Assembly: GCA_021399445.1 (NCBI GenBank)
Contig: JAJTUQ010000001.1
Span: 8,928,001-8,992,000, forward strand
Length of the DNA stretch: 64,000 nucleotides
Direction: 5' to 3'
From: Xylogone sp. PMI_703
Taxonomy: Eukaryota; Ascomycota; Leotiomycetes
In this document: positions 10,321-22,187 of the stretch, piece after piece
Layout: each line of letters opens with the position of its first letter
Numbering within the stretch: the first letter of the stretch is position 1
Program-made: the position numbers and the translations under genes
Notes under the pieces: generated by a model
The model's input: only the letters and a program-made list of their open reading frames with translations
Told to the model about the DNA's origin: nothing
Databases searched by the model: none

Positions 10321-10986
10321 ATGCATACGATACCTACCCGACAGGATGAACTGTCCTCAGCTTTTCGCTCTATTGACAATGACTATATAAAGTTTCAGAA
10401 TAAATCATGGTCTTTGAAAACGAATGTAGTTCGTTCCTCCCTCCTTCCTTTTCTTCGAAACTATGTGACATACCCGTCAAATTTGTACTTACGGCCCGAG
10501 GATGTTGAAAGGCGTGTTAAAATACTGAATAAATGATGGAATGGGTTCTTAGAACTTCTGGATAGCCGACAAAATCAAACAATTTCCGGAATATGCTGTC
10601 CTGTCATACTGAATGCTATAACTGGAATTATGACAAGGCCAGAATGGAGATTAACACCAGTCCTTGTTTCGTTAGCTGAAAGATCACCGAATGGATCCTT
10701 TGACCGGATAAGATTAATCAAGCAGAAATCTTTAAACTCTCTTAGCTCTTCTGGATCTCAAATTCTGACGGAATCTGTTTTCTACAATATTCACAATCTA
10801 TTTATTAAGAATCTCCTCACTCAGATGTGTCTAGTTGTCGAGAAAATGTCTTTGAGACATACTTCGTCTAGCCTGACAATATTTTGTGATAAAGCTACCG
10901 CTTTTGCTTTTATGTTTATTCCTGGAATTGCTGATCTCCTGGTTAAACTTTGGGGGTTATACTCTGAAACGCAGCTTTGTAAATAA
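10321..10986 (+). pseudogene. DUF1765 (UPF0592) family fragment with in-frame TGA
   Basis: One frame runs from 10321 to 10986, broken only by a TGA at 10534-10536. Across the stop the sequence continues naturally: LRPEDVERRVKILNK, stop, WNGFLELLDSRQNQTISG, then GIMTRPEWRLTP. The family has a Trp pair at this point, so the stop is most simply a TGG to TGA change, a G-to-A transition of the RIP type. The later part (LRHTSSSLTIFCDKATAFAF, then PGIADLLVKLWG) also fits DUF1765, a fungal family of proteins usually over 1000 residues whose role is unknown. Only about 220 residues remain and both ends are missing. The family call is from memory and moderately secure. Confidence 0.6.
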
Positions 10987-11675
10987 TACTCTGTAACAGT
11001 ATGGAAAGCTGGCCGGACAGCGAGTCACAGGAGACTTCATATCAAAATCAACCTTAATTTAGCTCTTTATGAGATCATTGTTTTTTTTAGAGATACTGGA
11101 TTATTCCCCCATCGTAGTACATACTAGTTGCATTCTATACATTGACGTTGAAAATCATGAAAATATTGGATGGATTAACTAATCTCTTAACTATTTTCTG
11201 TCGTGTCCTACAGCATCCGCACAATTGGCATCCGAAGACCTTCATCAATGACACCAACTTTTGACGCTAATATTAGGAACCTATTAGTATGATTATATGA
11301 ACAATCATCATTTGTTGATCCCCTTTGTTCTTGATTAGTTTGCTTTCCACAGGTCGAGATAGCTATGTTGCCAAGCCCAGCCACATTGTGCACTATGTGG
11401 GAGATGTGGGAGGATGTGTGGGAGATTGTGGGGGGAATACAGAACAATTCAAATCTTGTGTGTATGCAGGAAAGGTCCAACTCACAGATTGAGAGAGTAT
11501 CTGGACAGTTAAGTAATCAGACTTTACGGAAGCTAATACTTATATACCTTATCAATGCGATAGATTTAATGTTCATCCGGTAACAGATTTTATATATCCT
11601 GGAACGCTTTGAGAACGCTGTAGTGGAACACTCGTGATTTAATTGAATGTCTAAAGAAAAATCTAACATCTAGCT
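10987..11675. other. Intergenic region upstream of the P450 gene
   Basis: No gene is supported. A TG-rich stretch (GGGAGATGTGGGAGGATGTG and following bases, about 11398-11432) is the only compositional feature. Confidence 0.5.
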
Positions 11676-13342
11676 ATGCAGCTTCTTACGTCTAGATTAT
11701 CTTCCGGGATAGCGCTGGTTGGATTATTGTGGTCTCCTTTACTATTATCATTTTATACATTCTAGTCGATTATGCTCGCGTGCTAAGACTCCGGAAAAAG
11801 CTGCCTCCAGGCCCATTCCCATGGCTTCTTGTCGGAAACCACTATCAAATCAAGTTACCTAGGCCATGGCATTACATGGACGCACTGTCGAAGCAATACA
11901 AAAGCTCTATGATAACATTATGGCGAGGTCATCAACCAATGGCGATATTCCACGATGCCTGGACTATATCCGAACTCCTAGATAAGAGAGCAAACATTTA
12001 CTCGTCTCGACCACATATGGTTATGCTGGGAGATTCTCGCAATGCATCAAGTTATGACCAAGCCGTTCTGCCATATGGTGACGTTGGAGATATCATCGCC
12101 GTCTTATGCACAACGCAGTTGGAATGCAAGGTGTTCGTGCTCATCGTCCGTTTCAGGATAACGAAGTTAAGATCATGGTACGAGACTTGCTCTTGAATCC
12201 GGAGCAATATGTCAAGGCTATCGAGAGGTACTCTGTGTTGGTTGTTTCTTGTATCGGTTTTGGCCGCCGTGTCGATAAGATGGACGATAATGTGGCACAG
12301 ATTGCTCTCAAGTTCATGGAAGGGGTGGATTTAGTCATACCTGGGCTTTTTCTAATGGAATCTATGCCGCTTCTGCTACGACTTCCTCGATTTATATACC
12401 CATTGGCATCCAAAGCGATCAACAATAGCCGGAAAATAACTCGCTTCTTTACATCACTGTCCAATGAAAGCAGCAAGAGCTCTCAGTCCAGCTTCTCAAA
12501 GCTCTTAATTAAAGAAAAGGAGACGAGCAATCTCCGTGACGAGGAGGTGGCATTTCTTACTGGCAACCCGATAGGTGGTGGAGTGGATACAACCGCTAGC
12601 ACAACCATTACATTTATCTTTGCGATGTGCATCTTCCAAGATGTCCAAGCCAAGGCTCTTGAGGAACTGGATCGTATTGTTGGTCAAGACCGCATGCCGG
12701 AATGGACAGATGAGAAGCATCTCTTATATTGTCAGGCAATTGTTAGCGAGACTCTCCGGTGGCGAACTGTGACAATTCTGGGCGGTATTCCCCATGCGCC
12801 AATCCAAGATGATGTCTTTGGTGACTATCTCATACCAAAAGATACCTGGATTGCTGGTAATATGTGGACCATACATCGGAATCCCAAGGATTTCCCGGAC
12901 CCTGATCGCTTCGAACCCGAACGGTTTCTTGACAGAAAACAGCCATTTCCCAATAAAAAAGGACATAGTGTTTTTGGATGGGGCCGTCGTCAGTGTAGTG
13001 GTCAGCCACTTGCTGAGCAAGGACTCTTTCTCACAATGGCTCGACTTCTGTGGGCTTTCAAGATGGAACCAGCAGTGGACAAAAACGTAAGCCCCAATCT
13101 CACATTGCTTTTGTCCAACATTCAACTAACTCAAGAAAATGCTACAGGGCGAGAGGGAAAAGCTGGATATATTTGCCTTTACTGAGTCGGAAAATATGCG
13201 GCCAGAGCCTTTCAGAGCCCAATTCGTTCCTCGCAATGACCATCGCAGAAAGATTATTCTCGAAGAAGCTGCTAAGGCTAGAGAAGAGCTAAGATCTTTT
13301 GGTGGAGCGTCTAAGATTGAATTAGAGCCTTTAGAAGTGTAA
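11676..13342 (+). pseudogene. Cytochrome P450, nearly full length, two 1-nt frameshifts
   Basis: Exon 1 (11676-13086) and exon 2 (13148-13342) are separated by a 61-nt GTAAGC...CTAAC...CAG intron. With two missing bases allowed for, the product would be about 535 residues, a normal fungal microsomal P450. The N-terminus MQLLTSRLSSGIALVGLL begins a membrane anchor that continues in another frame as VVSFTIIILYILVDY, so one base is missing at 11727-11729. The proline-rich hinge is KKLPPGPFPWLLVG. A second base is missing between 12082 and 12083, where LPYGD must continue as RWRYHRRLMHNAVG. Downstream the I-helix (GGGVDTTAS), ExxR (ETLR), PERF motif (DRFEPERF) and heme-Cys loop (FGWGRRQCSG) are all intact. 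It lies upstream of and co-directional with the Zn2Cys6 gene. An intron cannot explain the second slip, since it would remove conserved C-helix residues. Confidence 0.85.
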
Positions 13343-13815
13343 ATAAAGCCATCTTTGCTTAAGACGAAACAGCCCTCGCATTATTACAGCGCATTCGATG
13401 GATAGTGTTACGACCCCTCGGGGACGTCACAGGTTACCCGTAACTAAACTATATCCTATTATAATATAGAAAATATAGAAGATTTATTAATTTCAATTCA
13501 ATTAAAGTTATTATTGTTGAGTTATGATATTTAGAAGTGTGTTATGAAATCCGGAAAGTGGGAATTTCACAGGGGTGGGAAATTCATCGGGATCACGTGT
13601 ACGAAGTAGACACCATAAGACCAAATCAGTAGCTCTTAACTTATCGTACTGGTCGTACGGGTATTTGAACATTTTGAGTGCGGTGTTTTTTGGTGTCGTT
13701 AGTCAGCATCACCTACTGCGGGGCTAACGCACGTGAACTGCACAATGATGATCTGATAAGATTAGACAAACGTCAGCAACAGAGAGGCTGGAACGTCATC
13801 AGCTCAACTGTCAAC
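13343..13815. other. Intergenic: P450 terminator side and regulator promoter
   Basis: The spacer contains an AT-rich tract (13450-13530) and no gene. An open frame continues upstream of the chosen regulator start, but its first ATG is at 13816. Confidence 0.5.
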
Positions 13816-15902
13816 ATGGAACTTGGGGAAGCTCCTAATGAGGGGAGCAGTGGTGGATTAGCAAGACACTCAGCATCGCCGGAGCCTAACTCTCAAGTGC
13901 AGCGCAAAATACTTGTTCGATCATGCATAACATGTCACCAGCGCAAGGTCCGATGCGACAAGCGTTCCCCATGCACGAACTGTGTTCGCGCCGACGTGCT
14001 TTGTTGTTATCCTACTCCGCAGCGGAATCACGTGCGTCCCCATAGGATGACCATCGCAGATGTTGCTGCTCGAGTCGCACGACTTGAACGAACGGTGAAA
14101 GCAATCGAAGGCAATACGTTGACGTCTTCCACCTCACCGCTTAATGGATCTGGCCCTCTGTCCACAGATAACAATGACGGCCAGGGAATGCTAACGGAGG
14201 GATATTCACCATCACCAGAATTGCTACTGCAAGATGGTACCAAAAGTGAATATTTTAATGAGTTTATGATTTCTAGAGTCCTTGCAGAAGTAGTTCACTC
14301 TCCCGCAAACTGGTTTCTTCGGTCTAACGATATGTAACACGATAGGAAGAGGAGCTTCGCTCCATATTGGGGAGTTACGACCCAAGTGAGAATCAAGTAC
14401 AAGAGTCTATGCCAATGAATGTTACGAGTATATTACTTGGCTCCAGCGATACTGCCGATTCCAAGGTGTATCAACCAACTCGGTGGCACGCGTTACAACT
14501 CTGGCAAACATACCTCAATAACGTGGAGCCTCTACTTAAAGTATTTCATACTCCAACAATCCAGATAGATATATATCGTGCCATCAATACCAACAATGAT
14601 GTCCCGGAGGATTTGAAATCATTGCTATTTTCTGTGTATTTCGCTGCGACGACGAGTCTGTCTGCTGCAGACGCAGGCAATTTACTTGGAATGCCGAGGG
14701 CTACTGCTCTAGAAAATTACAAACGAGGACTTGAACACTCCCTTCATAAGTCCGACGTGTTCAATTTGCCTAATATGAGAACACTCCAGGCTCTAACAAT
14801 ATATCTTGTAAGCTATTTAAGGTTGGCATTTCTTAAATGTGGTGGACTGACACACTCCTAGACCTGCCTTCGAGTATATGACTGTGGTCGCGCTGCTTGG
14901 GTGCTCAATGGGTTGGTTCATAGATTGGCCAAATCAATTGGACTGCATAGGGATGGGAAAAACTTTGGTCTCTCTCCATTTGAGTCTGAAATGCGGCGTC
15001 GTCTATGGTATCGCATATACTATTGGGATGTACGTGCCGCGGAAGATTTAGGCATTAGCCTTATTGAGATTGATACATCATCTGACGCCGCTTTCCCTTT
15101 GAACGTCAACGACAGTCAGATATCTCCTGATATGAAGTCGTTACCGGCTTCTGAGACAGGCTGGACGGATATGACGCTAGCCTTAATTAAGATTGAGACG
15201 GCTTGCATGGTGCAAAGAGTCATTCAAGGCGCTGCCTCTTCGTTGATCCCTATGCCTAGCCATTACTCGAGGGCGGATATTTTAAGAGAACATATCTCGC
15301 GGCTAGAGAATGCATACATGGCTCATTGCGATGAGAATATTCCCATACAACGCGCAACTCTCGCCTCTGGTAAACTCGTCATTGAGAAATTAAAATTCTT
15401 GTTACGGCATCAACAATCGCTCGACGAAGCAGAGTCGCATTCCTCAACAATTGTTAACGAAGAAAGTCTCGAAATCGCCTGTACAATATTAGAAGGGAAT
15501 TTGCAAGTACTTTCGGACGAACTACTGAGAGGATATCGATGGTACTTGGGCGCGTATGTCCAGTATCATATATTGACATACGTACTCTGGCACCTGTGTA
15601 TCAAGCCTGACAGCCCGAATTATATTAGAGCACTTCGAGCGGTCGATGATACACTTCAGTGTGATTACCGCCCCAACAGTAGCACAAGGTGGAAAATGCT
15701 GCTGCAGCTGAGAGCGAAGGCAATTCGTCAGCGAGAGGTGGTCAATATGAAGGGGACAGGCACAATAGAGATTCCTCCTACGGCCTCTACTTTAACTGAA
15801 GATGCTGAAGAAGCTGGTGGTATCTCACACTGGGAGTTTAACAACTTTAATGAAACGTTTGGATGGGAGAATATTGTTGATGAGCTTTATGCACAGATCT
15901 AA
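13816..15902 (+). CDS. Zn2Cys6 transcription factor with fungal-specific TF domain, 658 aa
   Basis: Three exons (13816-14289, 14346-14807, 14862-15902) join in frame to 1977 bases. Introns are 56 and 54 nt with GTAGTT and GTAAGC donors; the first has a CTAAC-type branch. The binuclear zinc cluster is perfect, C-x2-C-x6-C-x5-C-x2-C-x6-C at residues 37-63 (CITCHQRKVRCDKRSPC and on), followed by a basic linker and a probable coiled-coil (VAARVARLERTVKAIEG). The middle homology region is recognisable from VLNGLVHRLAKSIGLHRDG and FESEMRRRLWYRIYYWD. Such proteins bind CGG half-sites and act in the nucleus, commonly controlling their own cluster. Position between the P450 and transporter genes suggests it is the pathway-specific activator; that is inference. 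The ATG at 13816 is chosen because it is the first in frame shortly before the zinc cluster. Confidence 0.92.
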
Positions 15903-16030
15903 AATTCTATTTTCTTGAGAGGCATTATATCTAATATACTATAAAATCTCAGCTCTAATGAATGATAATGCTACAGTCTAGATTTTTCTGCATGACTAAT
16001 GCACCCTAAACATTACTGTATACAACTAGA

Positions 16031-17605
16031 TTAAAACTTTGCCATGAGCTTAAAGCCGGTCTTGTAGATTCTTCCAGCTGTCATGGCTGCGGCTCCAGCA
16101 ATGCAGAGTACCCCTCCAAAAACTTTCACACCAATGAAGCTACCATCTGAAGAGTGTTGAAGAATGGCTCCAGCAATGGGACCGCTGGTGAGTGCTGCAA
16201 TGGAACCAACTGCGAAGAAAAGCCCCGTTCGAATGCCAATATCCTTCAAGGGGGATACTTGGGCGACAACCGCCGGGCCTAGGGAGGCGTAGGCGCCAGA
16301 AGTGAAACCGCAGAAGATCGCAAATATTATTAGAGCCGCATTGCCCTTGGCCGGAATCCAGAGTACCAGGATCAACACCCCAGTTAAGTAACAGGCAACA
16401 GCATATATATTAAATCGTCCAAGTTTATCTGCAAAGATACCAGCTGCCAGCCGACCAAAGAGACTGAGAAGACTTTGTTAGAGGTGCATGTGATTTATAT
16501 TGTACACGGACTTGACTTGCCTAGCTGCATTCAATATCGGTACCAAGTATTGAGCTAGATTCTGTCCCATTCCATCTGCAGTAGCTTGAACAACGATATA
16601 TGTGACGGGAATGAAAACGCCGAAGCCGAAGAAAAAGTTCCCGCACACAACAAGAGTAAAAGGCGGCTCCTTAAATGGAAGAATGAATTCTTTCAAAGAT
16701 AGCGATTTAGGTTGAGGCTGAATTCTCGATCTGATAGCAAAGTTTGCAAATATTAGGAGCCCCAGGATAACAAATGCAGAGGTTCGCATAGCCCATCCAA
16801 AGCCAACTTCATTAATCAAGCGACTGACCATGATGGGGAAGATTACGCCTCCAGTGCTGGAGCCCGTTGCTATCACACCAAAAGCTGCTGCTCGATTTTT
16901 ATTAAAGTAACCAGCAACGCTATTGAAGGCTAGGTAACAGATCGGTTAATATATGGCCATGCCCTAGACAAGATGGGAAGCTTACATGGCAAGAAAAGAG
17001 CACTTGCCCCGAGAGAGCTGCAGATTCCTTGTGAAAGTAGTAGTTGATAGTATTCTTTTGAGATAGAGGCCATCATCAAGCCAAAAACGTGAAAAAAAGA
17101 TCCAGCTAGAATAATATACCGAGGGCCATATGTATCGTATATTTTCCCGACAATAGGGGTCTGTTACCAGGTTAGCTCCTGATACTGCGAAGACCATAAT
17201 GAGTATGTATATAATGCTCTGACCATGCACAAGAGAAAGAAGCTTTCGAGGCTCACTATCCAGGAGATTGTGCTGGGTGAGTACGCCTTGAGAGTGTTCT
17301 TCTCATAGTAGTCTTGAAACACGCCGATACCTATGAACCGATCAGCGATCGTGTAATCAATGGAAATCCAGTAATCAATCCGTACTATTAATCCATCCAA
17401 AGCTGCAGAAGGAAGTGCACCATGCGCCAGCAACGACCATCCATGCTTCGGCACCCCCGTCAGGAAGAGCATCGGTTGGGGCAGCAGCCGTAGAAGGTCC
17501 TGCGGGCAATTCGCCTGCTACGGAACCTTTCTCAGACGCTATTCCAGAGAGATTTGTCTCTATATCATCTCCAGCGAGGTTTGTTTCCTTCGAGGAAGTC
17601 AACAT
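16031..17605 (-). CDS. MFS transporter, monocarboxylate (MCT) type, 447 aa
   Basis: Five exons (17605-17386, 17330-17224, 17160-16986, 16929-16521, 16463-16031) sum to 1344 bases in frame. The N-terminal cytoplasmic tail ends in [18 protein letters not shown], the PDGG entry motif of fungal MCT-like transporters (TC 2.A.1.13). About twelve hydrophobic helices follow, with typical inter-helix sequences [14 protein letters not shown] and [14 protein letters not shown]. Intron 4 uses a GC donor (GCAAGT) with a normal CAG acceptor, the only GC-AG intron seen in the window. The gene converges on the regulator and diverges from the FAD oxidoreductase, sharing a 726-bp promoter region with it. Role: plasma-membrane uptake or export of a carboxylated or similar small molecule; the substrate is not predictable. 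Confidence 0.92.
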
Positions 17606-18331
17606 TTGAATTATTTGTGCTACAGAATTTTGGAAGGCTTGTTAAGATGTGAGTATAAAAGGGAGAAACAACTGTGATTATTGTATTTAATATGGCAAAA
17701 CTAAAAGGAAGAGAAACTGTTGAAAGTTTATATTTGATATCTTTTCTCAGCTAGATAGCAAAGGTACATGATATATGGCGCCCCTTCTCGGACCCCTAGG
17801 TAGTTGCTGGCCGGAAGAGTCAGCCTGGATCGACACTGGAGACGTGCTGTATAACACCATTGCAACGTATAACGCATTTCTAAATCGGGAATGAGATAGG
17901 ATTGGTAATATTATTGAATTACAGTAGAATTGTGGAGAATCTAATATGCAAAATGACTCCGTCCCTCCCTTGCAACGATTCTTCTTGGTGGCAAGCACCC
18001 CTGAATGCTCCTCGGTGCGGCGCAAACGAGCCCTCCGAGCTTCATCTTCTGCTCGGTAGCCACAAAATCAACTCTCCGCCAGGCGAAATGCTCAACCACA
18101 AATGGAACGAATTCGCACGCCAAATAATAGAGGAGGCCGGATTCAGCTGAGAATGACTCGCGGTTGGTCAAGAATAGCTAAACTTCTGCCTGAGACACGT
18201 CTCCTCCGATGACCGGCTTGCGGAGTTATCGCAAACACCATACTTCATTTTGGAGAGACAGACAGCGACCGGTGCAAAAGACCACAGTTACAAAGTATTT
18301 CTTACTCCAATAGAGAACACTATCATTCACA
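17606..18331. promoter_or_regulatory. Divergent promoter region between transporter and FAD oxidoreductase genes
   Basis: This 726-bp spacer separates two divergently transcribed genes and is the likely shared control region. It contains a symmetric CGG-type element at 18204-18225. Reading frames on both strands between 17747 and 18171 overlap each other and have no family features, so I do not call a gene. Confidence 0.55.
18204..18225. promoter_or_regulatory. Candidate Zn2Cys6 binding site CTCCG-N12-CGGAG
   Basis: Two 5-bp arms, CTCCG and CGGAG, are exact inverted copies with a 12-bp spacer and contain the CCG/CGG triplets that binuclear zinc cluster dimers contact. It lies about 105 bp upstream of the FAD oxidoreductase start. 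Binding by the regulator at 13816-15902 is inference from position. Confidence 0.35.
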
Positions 18332-19729
18332 ATGCTAGGCAGAATTCTTGCAATCACAAGGATTGTTGGCATCGTAGTGCACATGATAGTCGAGAGACTA
18401 GGACTCATCATCGAAGCTCGAATCCATCGACACACGTACAAAGCTGTTGAATCTCCTCGAAACGTCGTGGTCATCGGCGGATCCTTTGCAGGACATTTCC
18501 TCGCAACAAAACTTGCCAACAGTCTGCCAACGGGTTATCGCGTGGTTTTGATCGAGAAGAAGTCGCATTTCAACTTCACTTGGTTATTTCCTCGAATTTC
18601 GGTGATTGCAGGCCATGAGCACAAGGGCTTCATCCCATATGGGCCAAGTATATCTGCACTTCCAGCCGGGTCTATACATTTTCATCGCGGCACTGCTATC
18701 GCTATTAGTGACAAAGCTGTCACGTTGCAGGATGGTGCTTCCTTTGAGTATGAGTACCTAGCTATAGCGACCGGGTCAACGGGCTGCCCGCCGTGGCATT
18801 TGGGAACCGAAGACAAGCTATCTGGGATTGCTGCTTTTCAACACATGCAAAAGGAAATCCAGGAATCTCAAGATATAATTGTTGTTGGAGGCGGAGCTGT
18901 TGGTGTTGAGCTGGCCACAGACGCGAAATCTGCGTACCCGGACAAGAATATCACGTTGGTCCACTCCAGGCAAGCTGTTCTACACTCATTTGGACAGAAG
19001 CTTCAAGTCCATGCTATGAGAGCGCTAGAAGAATTAGGTGTCAATGTAGTTTTAGGAGAAAGAGTGTCTGAGGAGTCTGAGAAAACTGGCTCCTCTGAAA
19101 TCACTTTGAAGTCAGGCAAAACAATTCGATATGACCTTCTAGTAAGTAATTATTCCCATAGTAGAAATAGGAGCCTTTCTTGTGATATGAGGCTGACAAG
19201 ATCTCAGATTAAGTGTACAGGTCAGACACCGTCGTCCAGCATTCTTTCGGCTTTGTCACCTGCCTCAATATCGGATTCAGGGATCATCATGGTCAAGAAG
19301 ACATTACAAATAATAGATGATAATTACCCACGTATCTATGCACTTGGGGATGTAGCTGCAACAGGCGGTGCCAGGATGGGAAGAGCAGCTAGCCTGCAAG
19401 GATTTCTAGTTGCCGACAACATTGTTAGAGCCATAAAGGGGAGGCAACTGAGGCCTTACAAGCCAATATCGATTATTGAAGGAGGGATAGATTTGACTCT
19501 GGGACTGGTAAGCCGTAGATGATTTTGATGTGGCTATATAATTTTTAACTGACCAGGATTTTCTCTCCAGGATAAAGGGTTAACCTATTTCAGAGACGGG
19601 AAAGAAGAGTTCTTGATCAAGTCAAAAAAGAAAATTGACTTAAATTCAAAACAATGTTGGGAACTGATGGGAGCTCGCCCTTACGAGGATGAAGATTATG
19701 ACCTAAAAGCCGTACGGACTCCCGTTTAA
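18332..19729 (+). CDS. AMID/AIFM2-like FAD-dependent NAD(P)H oxidoreductase, 422 aa
   Basis: Three exons (18332-19141, 19208-19507, 19571-19729) give 1269 bases in frame. Intron 1 is in frame and stop-free, so it could be mistaken for coding sequence, but its GTAAGT donor and CTCAG acceptor restore the family sequence YDLLIKCTGQTP. Intron 2 is GTAAGC...CTCCAG. The protein starts with a hydrophobic segment (ILAITRIVGIVVHMIVERLG), then an FAD dinucleotide fold (VVVIGGSFAG, residues 46-54), an NAD(P)H fold (IIVVGGGAVGVELA, about 183-195) and the C-terminal FAD-ribityl motif (YALGDVAATGG). This matches fungal AMID-like proteins of the pyridine-nucleotide disulfide oxidoreductase fold, often quinone reductases. 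In clusters these are commonly accessory redox enzymes; the substrate is unknown. It is intact, unlike several neighbours. Confidence 0.88.
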
Positions 19730-19933
19730 TTCGTAGACAAGTTGTGGAGAGGGAGCCCCTTTTCTTATCAAAAGAGAAAGCATAAGGAATAAACCATTTC
19801 AATACCGCTCCAGACATAAGATCATAAGCTGTACACCATCTATCTTCAGAACTGATAAATTAAGCAATTTTTAGTGAGAGTTTCCGATGTAATCATAAAC
19901 ATTGGTACTAAGAAATAGCCAAACATTTTTCCA

Positions 19934-21079
19934 TCATAAAAGAACTTTTTCTATTACGGGTACTCTGGTGAGGACCCCAACTTCCAAGTATACTAAGGGT
20001 ACCAATAACTGCTGTCTTTATAACACCTCCAACTTTCCAGCCATCAGACACTACTTGGATACTAACACAAACAATCGGATGCATCAAGAATGCTGCATAC
20101 CAGTATCTCCCGATAGAGCCCCATGATCGACTCAAAAATTTCGAATTCTTGAAGAGATTCAAGATAGAAACACCTGCCAAGTACCCGGTTGTCTCGTTCC
20201 AAATGGCGTATAACGGTGCAATTGAGTCAGTACCCCTATTGAGTGAAGCGATTGTACATTTCTTGGATACGCGTAGAGAAGGCCTAGGGTTAAAGGAGTA
20301 CTAATGATACTGCAGGATAGAAGTGTATTCCTCCGAGCCTTGGTCATAGGTGGATTGATTGAGCTTGTGCCTAGTGCATAGCACGCGATGTACTGTGGAA
20401 GATAGGCAGGTTGAATACCCAAAGGCTTGAAACTGGTTCCAACAGGATATTTCAGACGAACTAAATAACCGATTGAAATATCCAGTATCATAGAGGGCCA
20501 AAATGTAAATTCAGGAATAGAGGTCTGAGATAAACGTCCGCTGGTATTAATCAGGGCAAGCAAAGTATCGAGAGCCAGCAGAGTAGCGCAAAACCACACC
20601 GGCCCTCGTACGCCTTGCAGGTTTTGCCAGTAGTCTTTTACAAGTTCGCTACCTGCTCCTATGCCCTTTCCTTCTCCCCAACACCTGACGAGAATCTGAA
20701 GCGGAGGTCCAACCAGGGTGTAGAAGAGTGTCGGAACGCCTAATTTCAATATCTTCGTTCTCAGAAATCGTTCTGAACCTTTTTGCTTCAATGTCCGAGA
20801 GGAGAAATATCCAGACAAATAGAAGAAAGAGCCCATGAAGTAGCTCTGATTAATCGCATTAAAAACGATGAGTGGAATTGAGGTTCCGGGAGGGTGAAGT
20901 CGGGAGATGTAGGCCCAGGAGCCGAGACCTCCGTATGAGACGGAAGTATGGTGGTAGATCACAAGCCCAGTCAGACATGTTCGCAGGTTGTCGAGGTAGA
21001 ATACTCGTTCTTTGGATGCGGGTGGTGATGTTAGCTCAGGTGTTGATGAGGATGCTTGTTTGGAGTTTGCTTGACTCAT
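19934..21079 (-). pseudogene. Acyltransferase-3 family membrane protein, two 1-nt frameshifts
   Basis: The minus-strand gene begins at 21079 with a polar Ser/Pro-rich tail and then the family signature RVFYLDNLRTCLTGLVIYHH, including the His pair thought to be catalytic. Multiple helices follow (PLIVFNAINQSYFMGSFFYL, GVPTLFYTLVGPPLQIL, GPVWFCATLLALDTLLA). Near 20241-20251 the frame slips: YAYPRNVQSL should run into LNRGTDSIAPLYAIWNETTG. Near 19971-19979 it slips back the other way, so GTLSILGSWG should continue into LTRVPVIEKVLL and a stop at 19934. The two opposite slips cancel, giving about 381 residues, close to the family norm. Acyltransferase-3 proteins move acyl groups onto extracytoplasmic or small-molecule acceptors. 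The gene is either decayed or mis-sequenced at both points. Confidence 0.8.
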
Positions 21080-22187
21080 TTGTAATTTGACGGCTGTTTT
21101 TTGTCAAGCGTGTTTGTACACGGAGTGAAGAGATATCGGGATATGGCTAGAATGGCACATCTACAGTTGTTCAGCGAGATAACTGTGTATTGATAGCTAG
21201 AAGTTGCTGTAGGGTCATGTGACCTTAGGCACCAGCCTATCCCTTTGCATATAGCTCTTCCTTAAGCCTCAGTTCTCTCTGCAACCCATTAATAAGGCTA
21301 CATCTCATGTCATCTTGCAATACTATCTTGTTTATAAGAAGTTTTTAACAAGGTCTTTCTTCGAGAGAAAGGAAAGTAATCACCAAGGTCTGTGTTAAGT
21401 TTATACCAAACTACTAACTGTAATTTACCGGAATACGAGGAGCTCGAGCATAAATATAGAGAATACCTAAGTCCACTTAGATGTATTGTTATTTTCACTC
21501 GTCAGGAACGGCACCAGTGCTGTGACATGTTTGGCCTTCTCTATGTGAAGAAGTAAGATATACGAGCAAATTCAAGTATAGTAGTAATACACAAAGACAA
21601 ATAGAATTATATGGGTACATATAGAGGAGTTGACTGGAGGAGTAAGGCAAGTGTACGACTACACTACTGCAATGATGGTTGCATTTTGGTGTTCCTGAGC
21701 AGAGCATCGTAAGACTTCGGTTATACAAATTTTGATCAGTTAAAGCCATTGACAGTATATTTATCACTTAACTTGATCCACAGATGGCTTTTAATAACAA
21801 TTATTATATGCAATAAGGGTGTGCAAAACTCCGAAAAGATTGATAATGTCTAGCTTGGGATTTTTGGGCCGGTGTGATGTGTATGATGTCAGAGATACCC
21901 GTATAGGACATTGAAGTGGGTCAAATCTAAAACCCGATGCAGGCGCAAGGGCGTTATAAACCTATTTAGGAGACCTACCTTACTAAAGATAATATGATAT
22001 ATAACAGCTTCGCGGTTTGATGAACGATTTATAATATATCGGCAATGTACCGTTTTACTAGAGCTCTGAACGAGCTTATTTAAGCGTTTAGAATATGTAC
22101 AGAAGAAATATTATCTATATCTGGGTTCGTTACGGACGTACATAGCCTTCCGGAGACGAAGGGCAGAATTGGAGAATATAATTGATT
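21080..22187. other. Intergenic region
   Basis: This is promoter DNA of the acyltransferase (left) and of the Atl1-like gene (right). No gene is supported; short minus-strand frames at 21310-21767 lack any family feature. Confidence 0.55.

Noticed and set aside
12060..12120. Intron to explain the second P450 frame slip
   Set aside because: The only GT...AG option removes the conserved C-helix residues and gives an intron of about 43 nt without a branch point.
19142..19207. In-frame insert in the FAD oxidoreductase as real coding sequence
   Set aside because: It has a canonical GTAAGT donor and CAG acceptor, and removing it restores the conserved family sequence.
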